DNA from: UBA1563 sp037440065
Lineage (GTDB): Bacteria > Bacteroidota > Ignavibacteria > Ignavibacteriales > Ignavibacteriaceae
Assembly: GCA_037440065.1 (NCBI GenBank)
Contig: JBBIUV010000015.1
Span: 868,001 to 932,000 of the forward strand
DNA: 64,000 bases
Direction: 5' to 3'
Part shown: positions 33,407-43,244 of the stretch, piece after piece
Position numbering within the stretch: position 1 is the first letter of the stretch
How the letters are laid out: each line of letters begins with the position of its first letter
The notes under the pieces: model-generated
The model's database searches: none
Seen by the model: only the letters and a program-made list of their open reading frames with translations
Told to the model about the DNA's origin: nothing
Position numbers and translations under genes: made by a program

Positions 33407-35347
33407 ATGATACAATTAATCTATCTCACAGTCCTTTTGCCTTTAACCGGATTTCTAATCAACGGAATTTTTGGCTCAAAGATCAAGAATGAAAAAATAA
33501 CCGGCTTAATTGGTAGCGGTGCCATTGGCATTTCTTTCCTTATTGTTGTAGCAGCTTTTTTTGAAACGCTCGCACTTCCGGCAGAACAAAGGCAGCATAT
33601 CGTTACACTTTTTAATTGGCTTTCTGTTGGCAGTCTCAATGTTTCTATAGCTTATCAAGTTGATCAGCTTTCTTTAACGATGGCGTTAATTGTTACCGGT
33701 GTTGGATTTATCATTCATGTTTATTCTATCGGTTACATGCATGGCGATAAAAGTTTTTGGAGATTTTTCGCTTACTTAAATCTTTTCATCTTCGCGATGA
33801 TGAATTTAATCCTTGCCGACAATTTCGTTCTTCTCTTTTTAGGATGGGAAGGGGTTGGGCTTTGTTCTTATCTGTTAATCGGATTTTGGTACGATAGAAA
33901 ATTTGAAAAAAGTACTACAAGCGACGCCGCTAAAAAAGCTTTTGTAGTAAATCGAATAGGAGATTTTGGTTTTCTTCTTGGAATGTTTTTAATCTTTTTA
34001 ACTTTTAACAGTCTGAATTTTAACGAAGTATTTGCACGCGCCAATGCGCTAAATATTTCTACAACAGTTTATAGTTTTATCGCTCTCTTTTTGTTTATCG
34101 GAGCAACCGGAAAGTCTGCACAAATTCCGTTATTTGTGTGGCTGCCGGACGCGATGGCGGGACCAACGCCGGTTTCAGCCTTAATCCATGCGGCTACGAT
34201 GGTTACTGCCGGTGTGTACATGGTCGCTCGTTGTTCAATTATTTTTGCATCCGCACCAGTGATTATGACGGTTGTTGCTGTTATCGGATTATTAACTGCA
34301 CTCTTTGCAGCTACAATCGGATTAGTTCAGAATGATATTAAAAAAGTTTTAGCGTATTCAACGGTTAGCCAGCTTGGTTATATGTTTTTGGCGATGGGCG
34401 TCGGCGCGTTTTCTGCCGGAATTTTCCACGTTATGACTCACGCGTTCTTCAAAGCGCTTTTATTCCTTGGTGCCGGTTCGGTTATTCATGGAATGCACGA
34501 TGAACAAAATATTCAAAAGTACGGCGGACTTAAAGAATATATGCCAACCACTTACAAAACATTTTTGGTTGCTGCAATTGCCATTTCAGGAATTCCACCG
34601 CTTTCAGGTTTCTTCAGCAAAGATGAAATTCTTTGGAGCGCTTACGCAAACGCCGGATTTATTTATTGGTTCATCGGTGTTGTAACTGCGTTGCTAACGG
34701 CATTTTATATGTTCCGTCTTTTAAACTTAACCTTCGAAGGAAAGCATCGCTTTGATGCGCACCACGTTCATCCACATGAATCACCAAGTTTGATGACTAT
34801 TCCTTTAATCATTTTAGCTGTTCTTTCAATTCTTGGCGGATTTATCGGAATCCCAGAAATCTTCTCCGGTGAACACGGAAACAATTTTCACGGTTGGTTA
34901 GAACCGATTTTCGCCAATGCTCAAATTCGTTTAGCTCACTATGGAAGCCACACACATTTTGAAGAAATTTTGTTGATGGTGCTGTCTGTTATTGGTGCCG
35001 CCGCTTCAATTTTCTTTGCAAGATATGTTTATCTAAAAAACCAAAAAGTTGCTGAACACGCCGCCTCAAAGTACAAAGGTATCTACAAAATTTTATTCAA
35101 CAAATATTTTGTCGATGAAGCTTACGATAAAATAATCGTTCAACCGATTTTCAAAACTTCCGAATCACTACTCTGGAAAATTACAGATGTTAAATTGATC
35201 GATGGTTTAGTGAACGGAACAGCGTCATTAATAGATTTTGTTTCGGGTAAAGTTAGAAAAATTCAAACCGGTGTTGCGCAAACCTATGCAGTGGTCATGA
35301 TGCTCGGAATTGTTGCCGCCCTTTTCTGGATAATTTATAGTTTGTAA
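33407..35347 (+). CDS. nuoL: NADH-quinone oxidoreductase subunit L
   Basis: Distal antiporter-like proton-pumping subunit, 646 aa with about 16 helices. Signatures: FLGWEGVGLCSYLLIGFWY, KSAQIPLFVWLPDAMAGPTPVSALIHAATMVTAGVYM, and DIKKVLAYSTVSQLGYM. A C-terminal lateral helix region is present. Length and motifs are normal. nuoM starts 2 nt after its stop. Confidence 0.97.
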   Translation: MIQLIYLTVLLPLTGFLINGIFGSKIKNEKITGLIGSGAIGISFLIVVAAFFETLALPAEQRQHIVTLFNWLSVGSLNVSIAYQVDQLSLTMALIVTGVGFIIHVYSIGYMHGDKSFWRFFAYLNLFIFAMMNLILADNFVLLFLGWEGVGLCSYLLIGFWYDRKFEKSTTSDAAKKAFVVNRIGDFGFLLGMFLIFLTFNSLNFNEVFARANALNISTTVYSFIALFLFIGATGKSAQIPLFVWLPDAMAGPTPVSALIHAATMVTAGVYMVARCSIIFASAPVIMTVVAVIGLLTALFAATIGLVQNDIKKVLAYSTVSQLGYMFLAMGVGAFSAGIFHVMTHAFFKALLFLGAGSVIHGMHDEQNIQKYGGLKEYMPTTYKTFLVAAIAISGIPPLSGFFSKDEILWSAYANAGFIYWFIGVVTALLTAFYMFRLLNLTFEGKHRFDAHHVHPHESPSLMTIPLIILAVLSILGGFIGIPEIFSGEHGNNFHGWLEPIFANAQIRLAHYGSHTHFEEILLMVLSVIGAAASIFFARYVYLKNQKVAEHAASKYKGIYKILFNKYFVDEAYDKIIVQPIFKTSESLLWKITDVKLIDGLVNGTASLIDFVSGKVRKIQTGVAQTYAVVMMLGIVAALFWIIYSL

Positions 35348-35349
35348 GT

Positions 35350-36876
35350 ATGGAAAATAATTTGTTGATCACTTATTTGCTCTTGATACCGTTAATCGGT
35401 TCGTTATTCTTGCTATCCGTTCCAAAAGGAAATGAGAGTTCAATTCGCATCTTGGGATTGATCTTTTCTCTTGCAGCATTTGTTTTATCTCTCTTCATAT
35501 ATTTTAGATTTGATCCAACTAATGGCGGATTTCAATTCACACAGAAATTAATTTGGGTTGAAAAGCTAAACGTCTCCTACTTTGTTGGAGTTGATGGACT
35601 TTCACTTATTCTTGTTTTGCTAACAACATTTTTAACTCCACTCACACTTCTTTCCAGTTGGAAGGGAATTCAGAAAAACGTGAAGGAATTTACTTTCTTT
35701 ATGCTGATGCTTGAAGTTGGGATGCTCGGAGTTTTTGTTTCAATCGATCTCTTCTTGTTTTACATTTTTTGGGAAGCGATGCTCATCCCGATGTATTTTA
35801 TTATTGGAATTTGGGGCGGACCAAAACGCATTTACGCTTCTGTAAAGTTTTTTATTTATACGATGTTCGGAAGTTTGTTAATGCTTGTTGCGATCATTTG
35901 GCTGGCTGTTTACGCTTCCGGACCACTTGGAGTATTTTCTACTAACTTGCTTGACTTGTATCGAGTTGGCCCAACAATCGCAAAGCAAATTCAATATTTG
36001 ATGTTTGCCGCGTTCGCATTTAGTTTTGCGATCAAAGTTCCTCTCTTTCCATTGCATACTTGGTTGCCCGATGCGCACGTTGAAGCCCCGACAGCCGGTT
36101 CAGTAATTCTTGCCGGAGTTCTTCTTAAAATGGGAACGTACGGTTTACTAAGATTTTGTCTGCCATTATTCCCGCAAGCAGCGATTGCTTTCGCTCCCTA
36201 CATTTCAGTTCTTGCTATCATCGGAATTATTTACGGTGCGTTGGTCGCAATGGTCCAAAAGGATATGAAAAAACTTGTTGCATATTCTTCTGTTTCGCAC
36301 TTAGGATTTGTTGTTCTCGGAATTTTCGCGATGACGCAGCAGTCAATGCAAGGCGCCATCATACAAATGGTAAACCACGGATTATCAACTGGAGCGTTAT
36401 TCCTTCTAGTTGGAGTTGTTTATGAAAGAACTCACTCGCGTGAAATTTCTGATTATGGTGGAATTGCAAAAGTAGTTCCACTTTTTTCAATCGCATTCAT
36501 GATCGCTTCATTATCGTCGATAGGTTTGCCAGGATTGAACGGATTTATTGGCGAGTTTTTGATTTTGATTGGTTCATTTAAATCAGGTGTGCTTAATAGT
36601 TGGTGGTTTACAGCTTTTGCAGCAAGCGGAGTTATTTTTGCAGCGGTTTATATGTTGTGGATGTATCAACGCGTTGTGTTTGGCGAGTATCATCATTCTG
36701 AAAAATTAGGGCATTTAACTGATTTGAACACAAGAGAAATAGTTGTCCTAATTCCAATTTTTGTTTTTATTATTTGGATTGGAGTTTATCCCGGAACATT
36801 TTTAAAATTAACTGACGCAGTTTCCGCATCAATTATTCACCAGGTAACAACTGCCTCTTCAATCTTAGTGAAATAA
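35350..36876 (+). CDS. nuoM: NADH-quinone oxidoreductase subunit M
   Basis: Antiporter-like proton-pumping subunit, 508 aa, about 14 helices. FFIFWEAMLIPMYFIIGIWGG-like region (residues about 136-157), KVPLFPLHTWLPDAHVEAPTAGSVILAGVLLKMGTYG and DMKKLVAYSSVSHLGFVVLG identify it. Followed 8 nt later by an unexpected antiporter gene rather than nuoN. Confidence 0.97.
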   Translation: MENNLLITYLLLIPLIGSLFLLSVPKGNESSIRILGLIFSLAAFVLSLFIYFRFDPTNGGFQFTQKLIWVEKLNVSYFVGVDGLSLILVLLTTFLTPLTLLSSWKGIQKNVKEFTFFMLMLEVGMLGVFVSIDLFLFYIFWEAMLIPMYFIIGIWGGPKRIYASVKFFIYTMFGSLLMLVAIIWLAVYASGPLGVFSTNLLDLYRVGPTIAKQIQYLMFAAFAFSFAIKVPLFPLHTWLPDAHVEAPTAGSVILAGVLLKMGTYGLLRFCLPLFPQAAIAFAPYISVLAIIGIIYGALVAMVQKDMKKLVAYSSVSHLGFVVLGIFAMTQQSMQGAIIQMVNHGLSTGALFLLVGVVYERTHSREISDYGGIAKVVPLFSIAFMIASLSSIGLPGLNGFIGEFLILIGSFKSGVLNSWWFTAFAASGVIFAAVYMLWMYQRVVFGEYHHSEKLGHLTDLNTREIVVLIPIFVFIIWIGVYPGTFLKLTDAVSASIIHQVTTASSILVK

Positions 36877-36884
36877 ATCTACCT

Positions 36885-38288
36885 ATGAAAAAGTTTTTTT
36901 TTATAGGTTTGACGTTCTTTGTCAGTCGAAATATTTTTGCTGTTGAAACAAAATCTGTAACAGATTCGCTTGTAACTGCGGGTGGACACGCAAGTCAGTT
37001 ACCGAACCCGATAATGGTATTCCCGTTTATTGTGTTGCTGCTATTAATTGCAACCGGTCCGATTTTTTACAAACATTTTTGGGAAAGAAATTATCATAAA
37101 ATTTCGATCCTTCTCGGACTAGTTACGGTAAGTTATTATCTCGGATTTCTAAATGATTTTAAAAGCGTAGAACATTCTATAACTGAATATATTTCTTTTA
37201 TCGCGCTGTTGACTTCACTTTTTATTGCTAGTGGAAGTATTTTAATTAAAGTCAATTTCAAAGCAACGCCGATTGCAAACGTTTTATTTCTCTTGTTTGG
37301 CGCAGTAATTTCAAATTTAATCGGAACAACAGGAGCCTCAATGCTGCTCATCCGCCCATTCATAAAAATGAACCGGGAGAGGATGAAACCGTATCTGATT
37401 ATCTTTTTTATTTTTATAGTTAGTAATGTTGGCGGCGCATTAACACCTATTGGAGATCCGCCGTTATTTTTAGGTTTTTTGCGCGGTGTTCCTTTTTTCT
37501 GGGTCATAGCAAATGTTTTTCCGATGTGGGCAATTGGAATTCTAATTACACTATTAATCTTTTTCTTGTTCGATATTTCGAACAAAAAAACAATTGACAC
37601 AGAAGTGGAAAAAGGAAAACGTTTGATAGAATTAAAAGGATCAAAAAATTTAATTTACTTTGTCATCATTATTGTTTCCGTATTTATTGATCCGAAAGTA
37701 ATGAGTTGGGTCCCGAGTTTAAGTCCGTTTCCATTGGGTATCAGAGAAATAATAATGTTCGCGGTTGCATTTGCATCTTTTAAAAGTTCTGATTTAGAGA
37801 TTCTTAAAGCAAACGAATTTGATTTTGAACCGATAAAAGAAGTTGCGTATTTATTTATTGGAATCTTTTTAACGATGATCCCTGCCTTGCAGTTGATAGC
37901 GTTTGAATCAAGAGTTTACAGCCATTATTTAACGCAGGCTACTTTTTATTGGTCAACCGGAGCTCTGTCATCTGTTTTAGATAATGCACCGACCTACTTA
38001 AACTTTTTGAGCGCTGCTATGGGCAAGTTTGGGCTTGATATAAATCTTTCTGCTGAGGTAAAACATTTTGTTACGGTAGATGAAGTTTACTTAAGGGCAA
38101 TTTCGGTTGGCGCCGTATTTTTCGGTGCAATGACGTATATTGGTAACGGTCCAAATTTTATGGTAAAATCGATTAGTGAAAGAGCTGGAATTGAGATGCC
38201 GAGTTTTTTTACTTACATCATAAAATATTCACTTCCGATTTTACTACCGATATTTACGATAATTTGGTTTATATTTTTTAGAGGCTAG
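36885..38288 (+). CDS. NhaD-type Na+/H+ antiporter embedded in nuo operon
   Basis: 467 aa, about 12 helices, ion transporter superfamily. Signal-like N-terminus (about 1-18) then an antiporter core. NhaD-type motifs include GAVISNLIGTTGASMLLIRPF, VSNVGGALTPIGDPPLFLGFLRGVPFFW and LSSVLDNAPTYLNFLSA. It exchanges Na+ (or Li+) for H+ at the inner membrane. It lies between nuoM (8 nt) and a small unknown gene (5 nt), so it is co-transcribed with complex I. This hints at coupling of sodium balance to respiration. Confidence 0.9.
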   Translation: MKKFFFIGLTFFVSRNIFAVETKSVTDSLVTAGGHASQLPNPIMVFPFIVLLLLIATGPIFYKHFWERNYHKISILLGLVTVSYYLGFLNDFKSVEHSITEYISFIALLTSLFIASGSILIKVNFKATPIANVLFLLFGAVISNLIGTTGASMLLIRPFIKMNRERMKPYLIIFFIFIVSNVGGALTPIGDPPLFLGFLRGVPFFWVIANVFPMWAIGILITLLIFFLFDISNKKTIDTEVEKGKRLIELKGSKNLIYFVIIIVSVFIDPKVMSWVPSLSPFPLGIREIIMFAVAFASFKSSDLEILKANEFDFEPIKEVAYLFIGIFLTMIPALQLIAFESRVYSHYLTQATFYWSTGALSSVLDNAPTYLNFLSAAMGKFGLDINLSAEVKHFVTVDEVYLRAISVGAVFFGAMTYIGNGPNFMVKSISERAGIEMPSFFTYIIKYSLPILLPIFTIIWFIFFRG

Positions 38289-38293
38289 TTGTT

Positions 38294-38659
38294 GTGTATA
38301 CTTTAGATGAAGTTATAAAGAATAAGATAAACGGATTGAATTATGGCAACAGGATTCTTCTTCCGTTTAAAGCCCAATTATTAAAGGTTATTATTGAAAG
38401 CGATATCATTACTGATTTTTCTAGAAGCTCAAAAGGTATCCAGCTGGTAGAGCATGACGAGTTTCTGGATTTATATTTTCTTGAATATCAAGGACTTTCT
38501 GATTCACTTTCAAAATTTGAAGCAATTAAAATAGTTTTAGTTGAAAAAGGTAAAGATATTTTTGATTGGAATAATCACAGAAAAATAGCCCTCTACCTTT
38601 CTGAAAAACATAAAGTAACTATTGAAGAAACCGAAGCTGACATTTTATTTATTGAATGA
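38294..38659 (+). CDS. Hypothetical protein between NhaD and nuoN
   Basis: 121 aa, starts with GTG at 38294 after GAGG (38281-38284). Soluble, no signal peptide or membrane segment; many charged residues. Not recognised. The segment RNILLPFKAQLLKVIIESDI is amphipathic. It is surrounded at 5 and 14 nt by NhaD and nuoN, so co-expression with complex I is likely. Could be an accessory or regulatory protein of the antiporter; that is inference. Confidence 0.7.
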   Translation: MYTLDEVIKNKINGLNYGNRILLPFKAQLLKVIIESDIITDFSRSSKGIQLVEHDEFLDLYFLEYQGLSDSLSKFEAIKIVLVEKGKDIFDWNNHRKIALYLSEKHKVTIEETEADILFIE

Positions 38660-38673
38660 AAATTAGATAAACT

Positions 38674-40092
38674 ATGAATGAAATTTTTATGATAACTCCG
38701 CTGCTTCTTGTTTGCGGTGGAATTTTACTCTCTCTTATTGTTGAAATGTTTTACAAAAAAAGTGAAATAATTCTTCCGTGGCTTTCGATTGCAGTATTTG
38801 TTTCTACGGCTTACTATTCACTTCTCACCGCTTATCAAGAGGGAATTGTTTTCAATTCCATGTTGGCGGTTGGAGGCTTAGTCCATCTCTTTTATTTTAT
38901 TTTCAATTTTGGTGCTGCTATAGCGGTTTTACTCTCGATTGATCATATTAAAAAAGTTGGGATTTATTTTGGTGAGTTTTATATCCTGATGCAATCTGCT
39001 GTTTTGGGAATGATGTTCCTCGCCAGTGCTAAAGATTTGGTGATGATTTTTATCGGACTCGAACAGATGTCGGTTTGTTTTTATATTCTTACGGGTTTTA
39101 ATAGAAAAAGATCCTCCTCAAGCGAAGCTGCATTAAAATATTTTTTACTCGGTGCCTTTGCGAGCGGATTTGTGGTCTATGGAATGGCCCTGATTTACGG
39201 TTCTGTCGGGTCGTTAGCTATTTCTTCAATTACATTTTATTTAATCAACACGACTCCAAGTATCATTTTTATTGTTGGGCTTCTTCTTTTTATTATCGGA
39301 TTTTCATTCAAGATTGCAGCGGTTCCTTTTCATATGTGGGTTCCTGATGTTTACCAGGGCGCGCCAACTACGGTTACAGCATTCATGTCAACCGGAGGTA
39401 AAGCTGCGGCATTCAGTGCATTGTTGGTTGTATTAGTTCCGGTGTTTAACAATTTGGCTAAAAACAATTTTATTCCGTTGCTTTCGGTTCTCGCTGCAAT
39501 CACTATGATTTACGGCGCTGTTGTTGCTATTGCCCAAACGGATTTAAAAAGAATGTTGGCGTATTCCTCCATTGCGCATGCAGGATATATGATTGTCGGA
39601 ATAGCTTCGGGAAATCAAAACGGAGTTACGGGAATTGTATTTTATCTCGCTGCTTATACCTTTATGAATTTAGGTGCTTTCGGTATTCTCTCAATGATCG
39701 AGTCAAAAGATAACTTACAAGTTGATTTACAAAGTTATACCGGATTAGCGGCAAAATATCCGCTGCTCGCAGCAATGTTGACTATTTTTATGTTTGCACT
39801 TGCCGGCATTCCACCTTTTGCAGGATTCTTTGGAAAATATTTTGTTTTTGTTTCTGCTATCGAAGCTAATTTAACCTGGCTTGCAATTGTCGGTGTTATC
39901 TCAAGTGCTATCAGCGCATATTTTTATTTGCGGGTAGTGGTTACAATGTATTTTAAATCTACCGATTCGCCGATAGATGTTGAACCCTCATATCAGGCTT
40001 TACTCGGAATTTTCATTTCAGCGTTATTGGTAATTGTGATGGGAATTTTCCCGAACTCGATTATTCAGCTTATTAGTTATTTTGTTGGTTAA
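38674..40092 (+). CDS. nuoN: NADH-quinone oxidoreductase subunit N
   Basis: Antiporter-like proton-pumping subunit, 472 aa, about 14 helices. FIGLEQMSVCFYILTGF, FKIAAVPFHMWVPDVYQGAPTTVTAFMSTGGKAAAF and DLKRMLAYSSIAHAGYMIVG are diagnostic. Last gene of the second nuo block. The next gene starts 78 nt later. Confidence 0.97.
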   Translation: MNEIFMITPLLLVCGGILLSLIVEMFYKKSEIILPWLSIAVFVSTAYYSLLTAYQEGIVFNSMLAVGGLVHLFYFIFNFGAAIAVLLSIDHIKKVGIYFGEFYILMQSAVLGMMFLASAKDLVMIFIGLEQMSVCFYILTGFNRKRSSSSEAALKYFLLGAFASGFVVYGMALIYGSVGSLAISSITFYLINTTPSIIFIVGLLLFIIGFSFKIAAVPFHMWVPDVYQGAPTTVTAFMSTGGKAAAFSALLVVLVPVFNNLAKNNFIPLLSVLAAITMIYGAVVAIAQTDLKRMLAYSSIAHAGYMIVGIASGNQNGVTGIVFYLAAYTFMNLGAFGILSMIESKDNLQVDLQSYTGLAAKYPLLAAMLTIFMFALAGIPPFAGFFGKYFVFVSAIEANLTWLAIVGVISSAISAYFYLRVVVTMYFKSTDSPIDVEPSYQALLGIFISALLVIVMGIFPNSIIQLISYFVG

Positions 40093-40169
40093 TTTTTAGT
40101 TAGCCATTAGTATTTGGTACAGAATTTCGGCTGCTTAAAACTGATTGCCGATTACTTAAAAGAAATGTT

Positions 40170-41735
40170 ATGATTCCGTTATTTTCAAATAAAGAAGTTC
40201 GTGATGTCGATAGTTTTGCTATTGAACAACTTGGTTTCCCATCACTTCTTTTAATGGAAAATGCCGCTTCAAGTCTCTTCACAATAATTTCTGAAAAAGG
40301 TTTTCTAGATAAAACGCGAACTTCCTCTGTTGGAATTCTCTGCGGAAAAGGAAACAATGGTGGAGATGGATTTGCTCTTGCACGGAAAATAGCTCTTGCA
40401 GGACACAAAGTAACCGTACTCCATTTATCAGATAAAAAAAATCTTTCTCCCGATGCATCGATTAATTATGACTTGCTGCTCAAATCATCTTCGGATTATA
40501 AGAACATCAAAATGAAGAAATACAAAAATGTAAGAGACATTAATCTGCTTCGTTCATGTCATCTCATTGTAGATGCGATACTTGGCAGCGGAACGCAAGG
40601 GGAGTTGAGAGGCGATATAAAAGATATCATTGAAACCGTAAATAAATTTCATGCAAAGAAAATTGCTGTTGATGTTCCAACCGGATTAAATGCCGACACA
40701 GGTTATGGAGAAACAATTTTCAAAGCAGACTTAACCATCTCGCTTGGTGGATTGAAGCAAGGATTGTTTTTGGGTGAAGGATATGTCGCTTCCGGTTTAA
40801 TTGAAAAAGGAAACATTGGTCTTGGGGACCGCTATTTATCTGGTAAATTGACTAAAAATTTTTTAGTTGAACAAAGCGATATTAAATCATTTCTTCCGCT
40901 TAAAAGTAGAAAATTGAACAAGTATTCTGCCGGAAAAGTTTTTCTTCTTACCGGTTCGAAAGGATTTGGAGGTGCCGCTGTACTTTCTGCCAACGGTGCG
41001 TTTAAGTCCGGAGTTGGAGCCGTGGTGCTTGCAATTCCAGCTTCGCTTCAAAAAATTATTTTGGAAAAACGTCCTGAGACGGTTCTCAACTTTTATGGTG
41101 ATAGAACAACTGAATTTCTTTCCCCGGAACATTATCCTTCATTGCGTGAAAAAATAAATTGGGCAGATTCAATAGCAATTGGTTCCGGTATTGGCAAAGA
41201 CGAAGCAACCAGGGAATTTGTTCATCTTTTATTAAAGAATCATCCAAATAAAAAAATTGTCATTGATGCTGATGCCATTCAGGCATTTTCAAAAAATATT
41301 TACAACAAATTTCAATTAAAGAATTCGGTGTTCACTCCTCATCTCGGTGAATTTTGCTCATTGATAGGGGAAGAAAAAACAACAGTTGAAAAAGATTTGC
41401 TCTATTTCGGGAAAGAATTTGTAAAAGTAACTAAAGCCGTATTGGGACTAAAAGGTCCTCGCACAATTATTTTTACTCCTGATGGAAAATCCTTCATCAA
41501 TCCAACTGGCAATGAAGGACTTGCGAAATTTGGCAGCGGAGATGTACTTACGGGAATGCTTGCAAGTTTTATAGCTCAAATACACGATGTAAAACTTGCA
41601 GTCTTAAGCGCGGTTTATTTGCATGGTTTGGCGGCAGACCAACTAAAAGGGAAAAAATCAGCTTATGGTTTTACGCCGAGAGATCTTGCAGACCAAATTC
41701 CTTTTACCCTGAAAGAAATAAATGATTCTTTATAA
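40170..41735 (+). CDS. nnr: Bifunctional NAD(P)HX epimerase / ADP-dependent NAD(P)HX dehydratase
   Basis: Repairs hydrated NADH and NADPH: the N-terminal YjeF domain (about 1-215) epimerises, the C-terminal ribokinase-like domain (about 230-510) dehydrates. Visible motifs: LLMENAASSL, GKGNNGGDGFALAR, VDVPTGLNADTG, LTGSKGFGGAAVLSANGAFKSGVGAV and FGSGDVLTGMLASF. Length 521 aa is normal. It sits just after the complex I genes, a fitting context for NADH repair. It overlaps the next gene by 14 nt. Confidence 0.93.
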   Translation: MIPLFSNKEVRDVDSFAIEQLGFPSLLLMENAASSLFTIISEKGFLDKTRTSSVGILCGKGNNGGDGFALARKIALAGHKVTVLHLSDKKNLSPDASINYDLLLKSSSDYKNIKMKKYKNVRDINLLRSCHLIVDAILGSGTQGELRGDIKDIIETVNKFHAKKIAVDVPTGLNADTGYGETIFKADLTISLGGLKQGLFLGEGYVASGLIEKGNIGLGDRYLSGKLTKNFLVEQSDIKSFLPLKSRKLNKYSAGKVFLLTGSKGFGGAAVLSANGAFKSGVGAVVLAIPASLQKIILEKRPETVLNFYGDRTTEFLSPEHYPSLREKINWADSIAIGSGIGKDEATREFVHLLLKNHPNKKIVIDADAIQAFSKNIYNKFQLKNSVFTPHLGEFCSLIGEEKTTVEKDLLYFGKEFVKVTKAVLGLKGPRTIIFTPDGKSFINPTGNEGLAKFGSGDVLTGMLASFIAQIHDVKLAVLSAVYLHGLAADQLKGKKSAYGFTPRDLADQIPFTLKEINDSL

Positions 41736-42150
41736 TTTTTTCCAGAGGTATAAATTTCTTTCTGTTTATTTACCGTTAATTATTTATTGGGGAATTCTTT
41801 TTGCTGCAACAACGCTTCCGACTCAACATATGCCTAAAACAGGAATAAATGACAAGATTGAACATTTTCTTGGATATTTTTTACTTACTTTTTTATTATG
41901 CAATACACTTTATTTTCAGGATAAAAAAGTAACGATGAAAAAATTCCCCGTAGCACTGGCTTTAGGTATCGTCGCATTTTATGGCATGGTAGATGAGTTA
42001 CATCAATATTTTATTCCCGGGCGTTTTTGTGATATCAATGATTGGATTGCTGATGTAATCGGCGCACTTATTGCCGGAGTACTCTACTTTTTTCTGAAAA
42101 TGTATTTTCAGCAAGTACTTAAAACTCGTAATATAAGTTTGACGAATTAG
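41722..42150 (+). CDS. VanZ-like membrane protein
   Basis: 142 aa, four hydrophobic segments. The region MPKTGINDKIEHFLGYFLLTFLL, GMVDELHQYFIPGRFCDINDW and the following IADVIGALIAGVLYF are typical of the VanZ family (teicoplanin-resistance-associated, actual role unclear). Starts inside the nnr gene's end. No vancomycin resistance genes nearby. Confidence 0.88.
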   Translation: MILYNFFQRYKFLSVYLPLIIYWGILFAATTLPTQHMPKTGINDKIEHFLGYFLLTFLLCNTLYFQDKKVTMKKFPVALALGIVAFYGMVDELHQYFIPGRFCDINDWIADVIGALIAGVLYFFLKMYFQQVLKTRNISLTN

Positions 42151-42193
42151 CTATTAGCGTTCAAAATAAAATACCTAGATTTGATTATTCCTC

Positions 42194-43228
42194 ATGGCAA
42201 TTAAAAGAAAAAAACAGAGTTTTACCTTCCCGTTAAAAGAGACGTTACTTTTTCTTTTACCAGTTTTCAACTTACTTGTTTTATACTTACTGAAATACCG
42301 GAATCAAGAAATTCCGATTGCGAACTTTAATATTTCATATACCGGGAATGCTCTTAATCTTTTTTTTACCGTTGTTTTTCTTTTCGAAATAATAATTCTT
42401 ACGATTAGAGATAAAGGAAGTGTTGTTAAGCGATATAGCTTCCCTTTTAAGGGATCATTAATTCATTCCATTTTTCTTGTGATCACATTTATAGTGGTTC
42501 TTCTTCAAATCCATATTCCGGGTGGATATGTTTTAGGATATCCAGTTGCAAAGATTTTTTTATGGTTCTTGTTTTTTAGCGGACAATTCATACAGTTTAT
42601 TCTTATAAGTTATAGTGGATTATTGTTATTTAGATCGAATTCATTGCTCTTTCTTCGAACGCTCATTAACAGTGTGTTTATTGCAATAATTCTTTTGGGT
42701 TTTGTGTTTCTTTATACAATTGGAACTCCTCCAATGAGTGAAAAAAATGAGCCTGCCGGTGAAGTTGGAGTCGTCCTAGGTGCAGCGGTTTGGTCGAATA
42801 ATGTTCCCAGCACTATTTTAATGGAGCGGTTAAATAAAGCAAGAGAGCTTTATGAGAAAAAGAAGATCGCTAAGATTCAGCTTACCGGAGGAAAAGCTCC
42901 TGGAGAATTATCCGAAGCAGAAGTAGCCTACAAATATTTAACAAAATTTTCAATCGATCCGAAAAATATTTCGGTAGAAAAAAATACTACTTCAACCACT
43001 GAACAGATTCGTTTTATTAAAAATGAATTGTATGGGAAAAGAAATCTTAAAAAAGTAGTTATAATTTCAGATCGATTTCACTTAAAACGAATAAACGAAA
43101 TAAGTAAGTTTTATAATTTAAAAGTAAAACTCAGTGGATCAAATGTTACTTTAAATTCTAAAAGTTTAGTATATTATAAATTAAGAGAAAGCATAGCTTT
43201 AATCAATTTTTGGTTCTTTGCAATTTAA
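42194..43228 (+). CDS. DUF218/YdcF-like membrane protein
   Basis: 344 aa. Five or so helices (about 15-180) precede a DUF218 domain (about 188-335). That domain begins GEVGVVLGAAVWSNNVPSTI, with the conserved LNKARELYEKKKIAKIQLTGG and TSTTEQIRFIK segments and VVIISDRFHLKR. The family includes SanA/ElyC, which affect envelope integrity or peptidoglycan lipid intermediates; the precise role is unknown. It precedes nusB by 16 nt. Confidence 0.87.
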   Translation: MAIKRKKQSFTFPLKETLLFLLPVFNLLVLYLLKYRNQEIPIANFNISYTGNALNLFFTVVFLFEIIILTIRDKGSVVKRYSFPFKGSLIHSIFLVITFIVVLLQIHIPGGYVLGYPVAKIFLWFLFFSGQFIQFILISYSGLLLFRSNSLLFLRTLINSVFIAIILLGFVFLYTIGTPPMSEKNEPAGEVGVVLGAAVWSNNVPSTILMERLNKARELYEKKKIAKIQLTGGKAPGELSEAEVAYKYLTKFSIDPKNISVEKNTTSTTEQIRFIKNELYGKRNLKKVVIISDRFHLKRINEISKFYNLKVKLSGSNVTLNSKSLVYYKLRESIALINFWFFAI

Positions 43229-43244
43229 TTAAAGATGTAATTTT

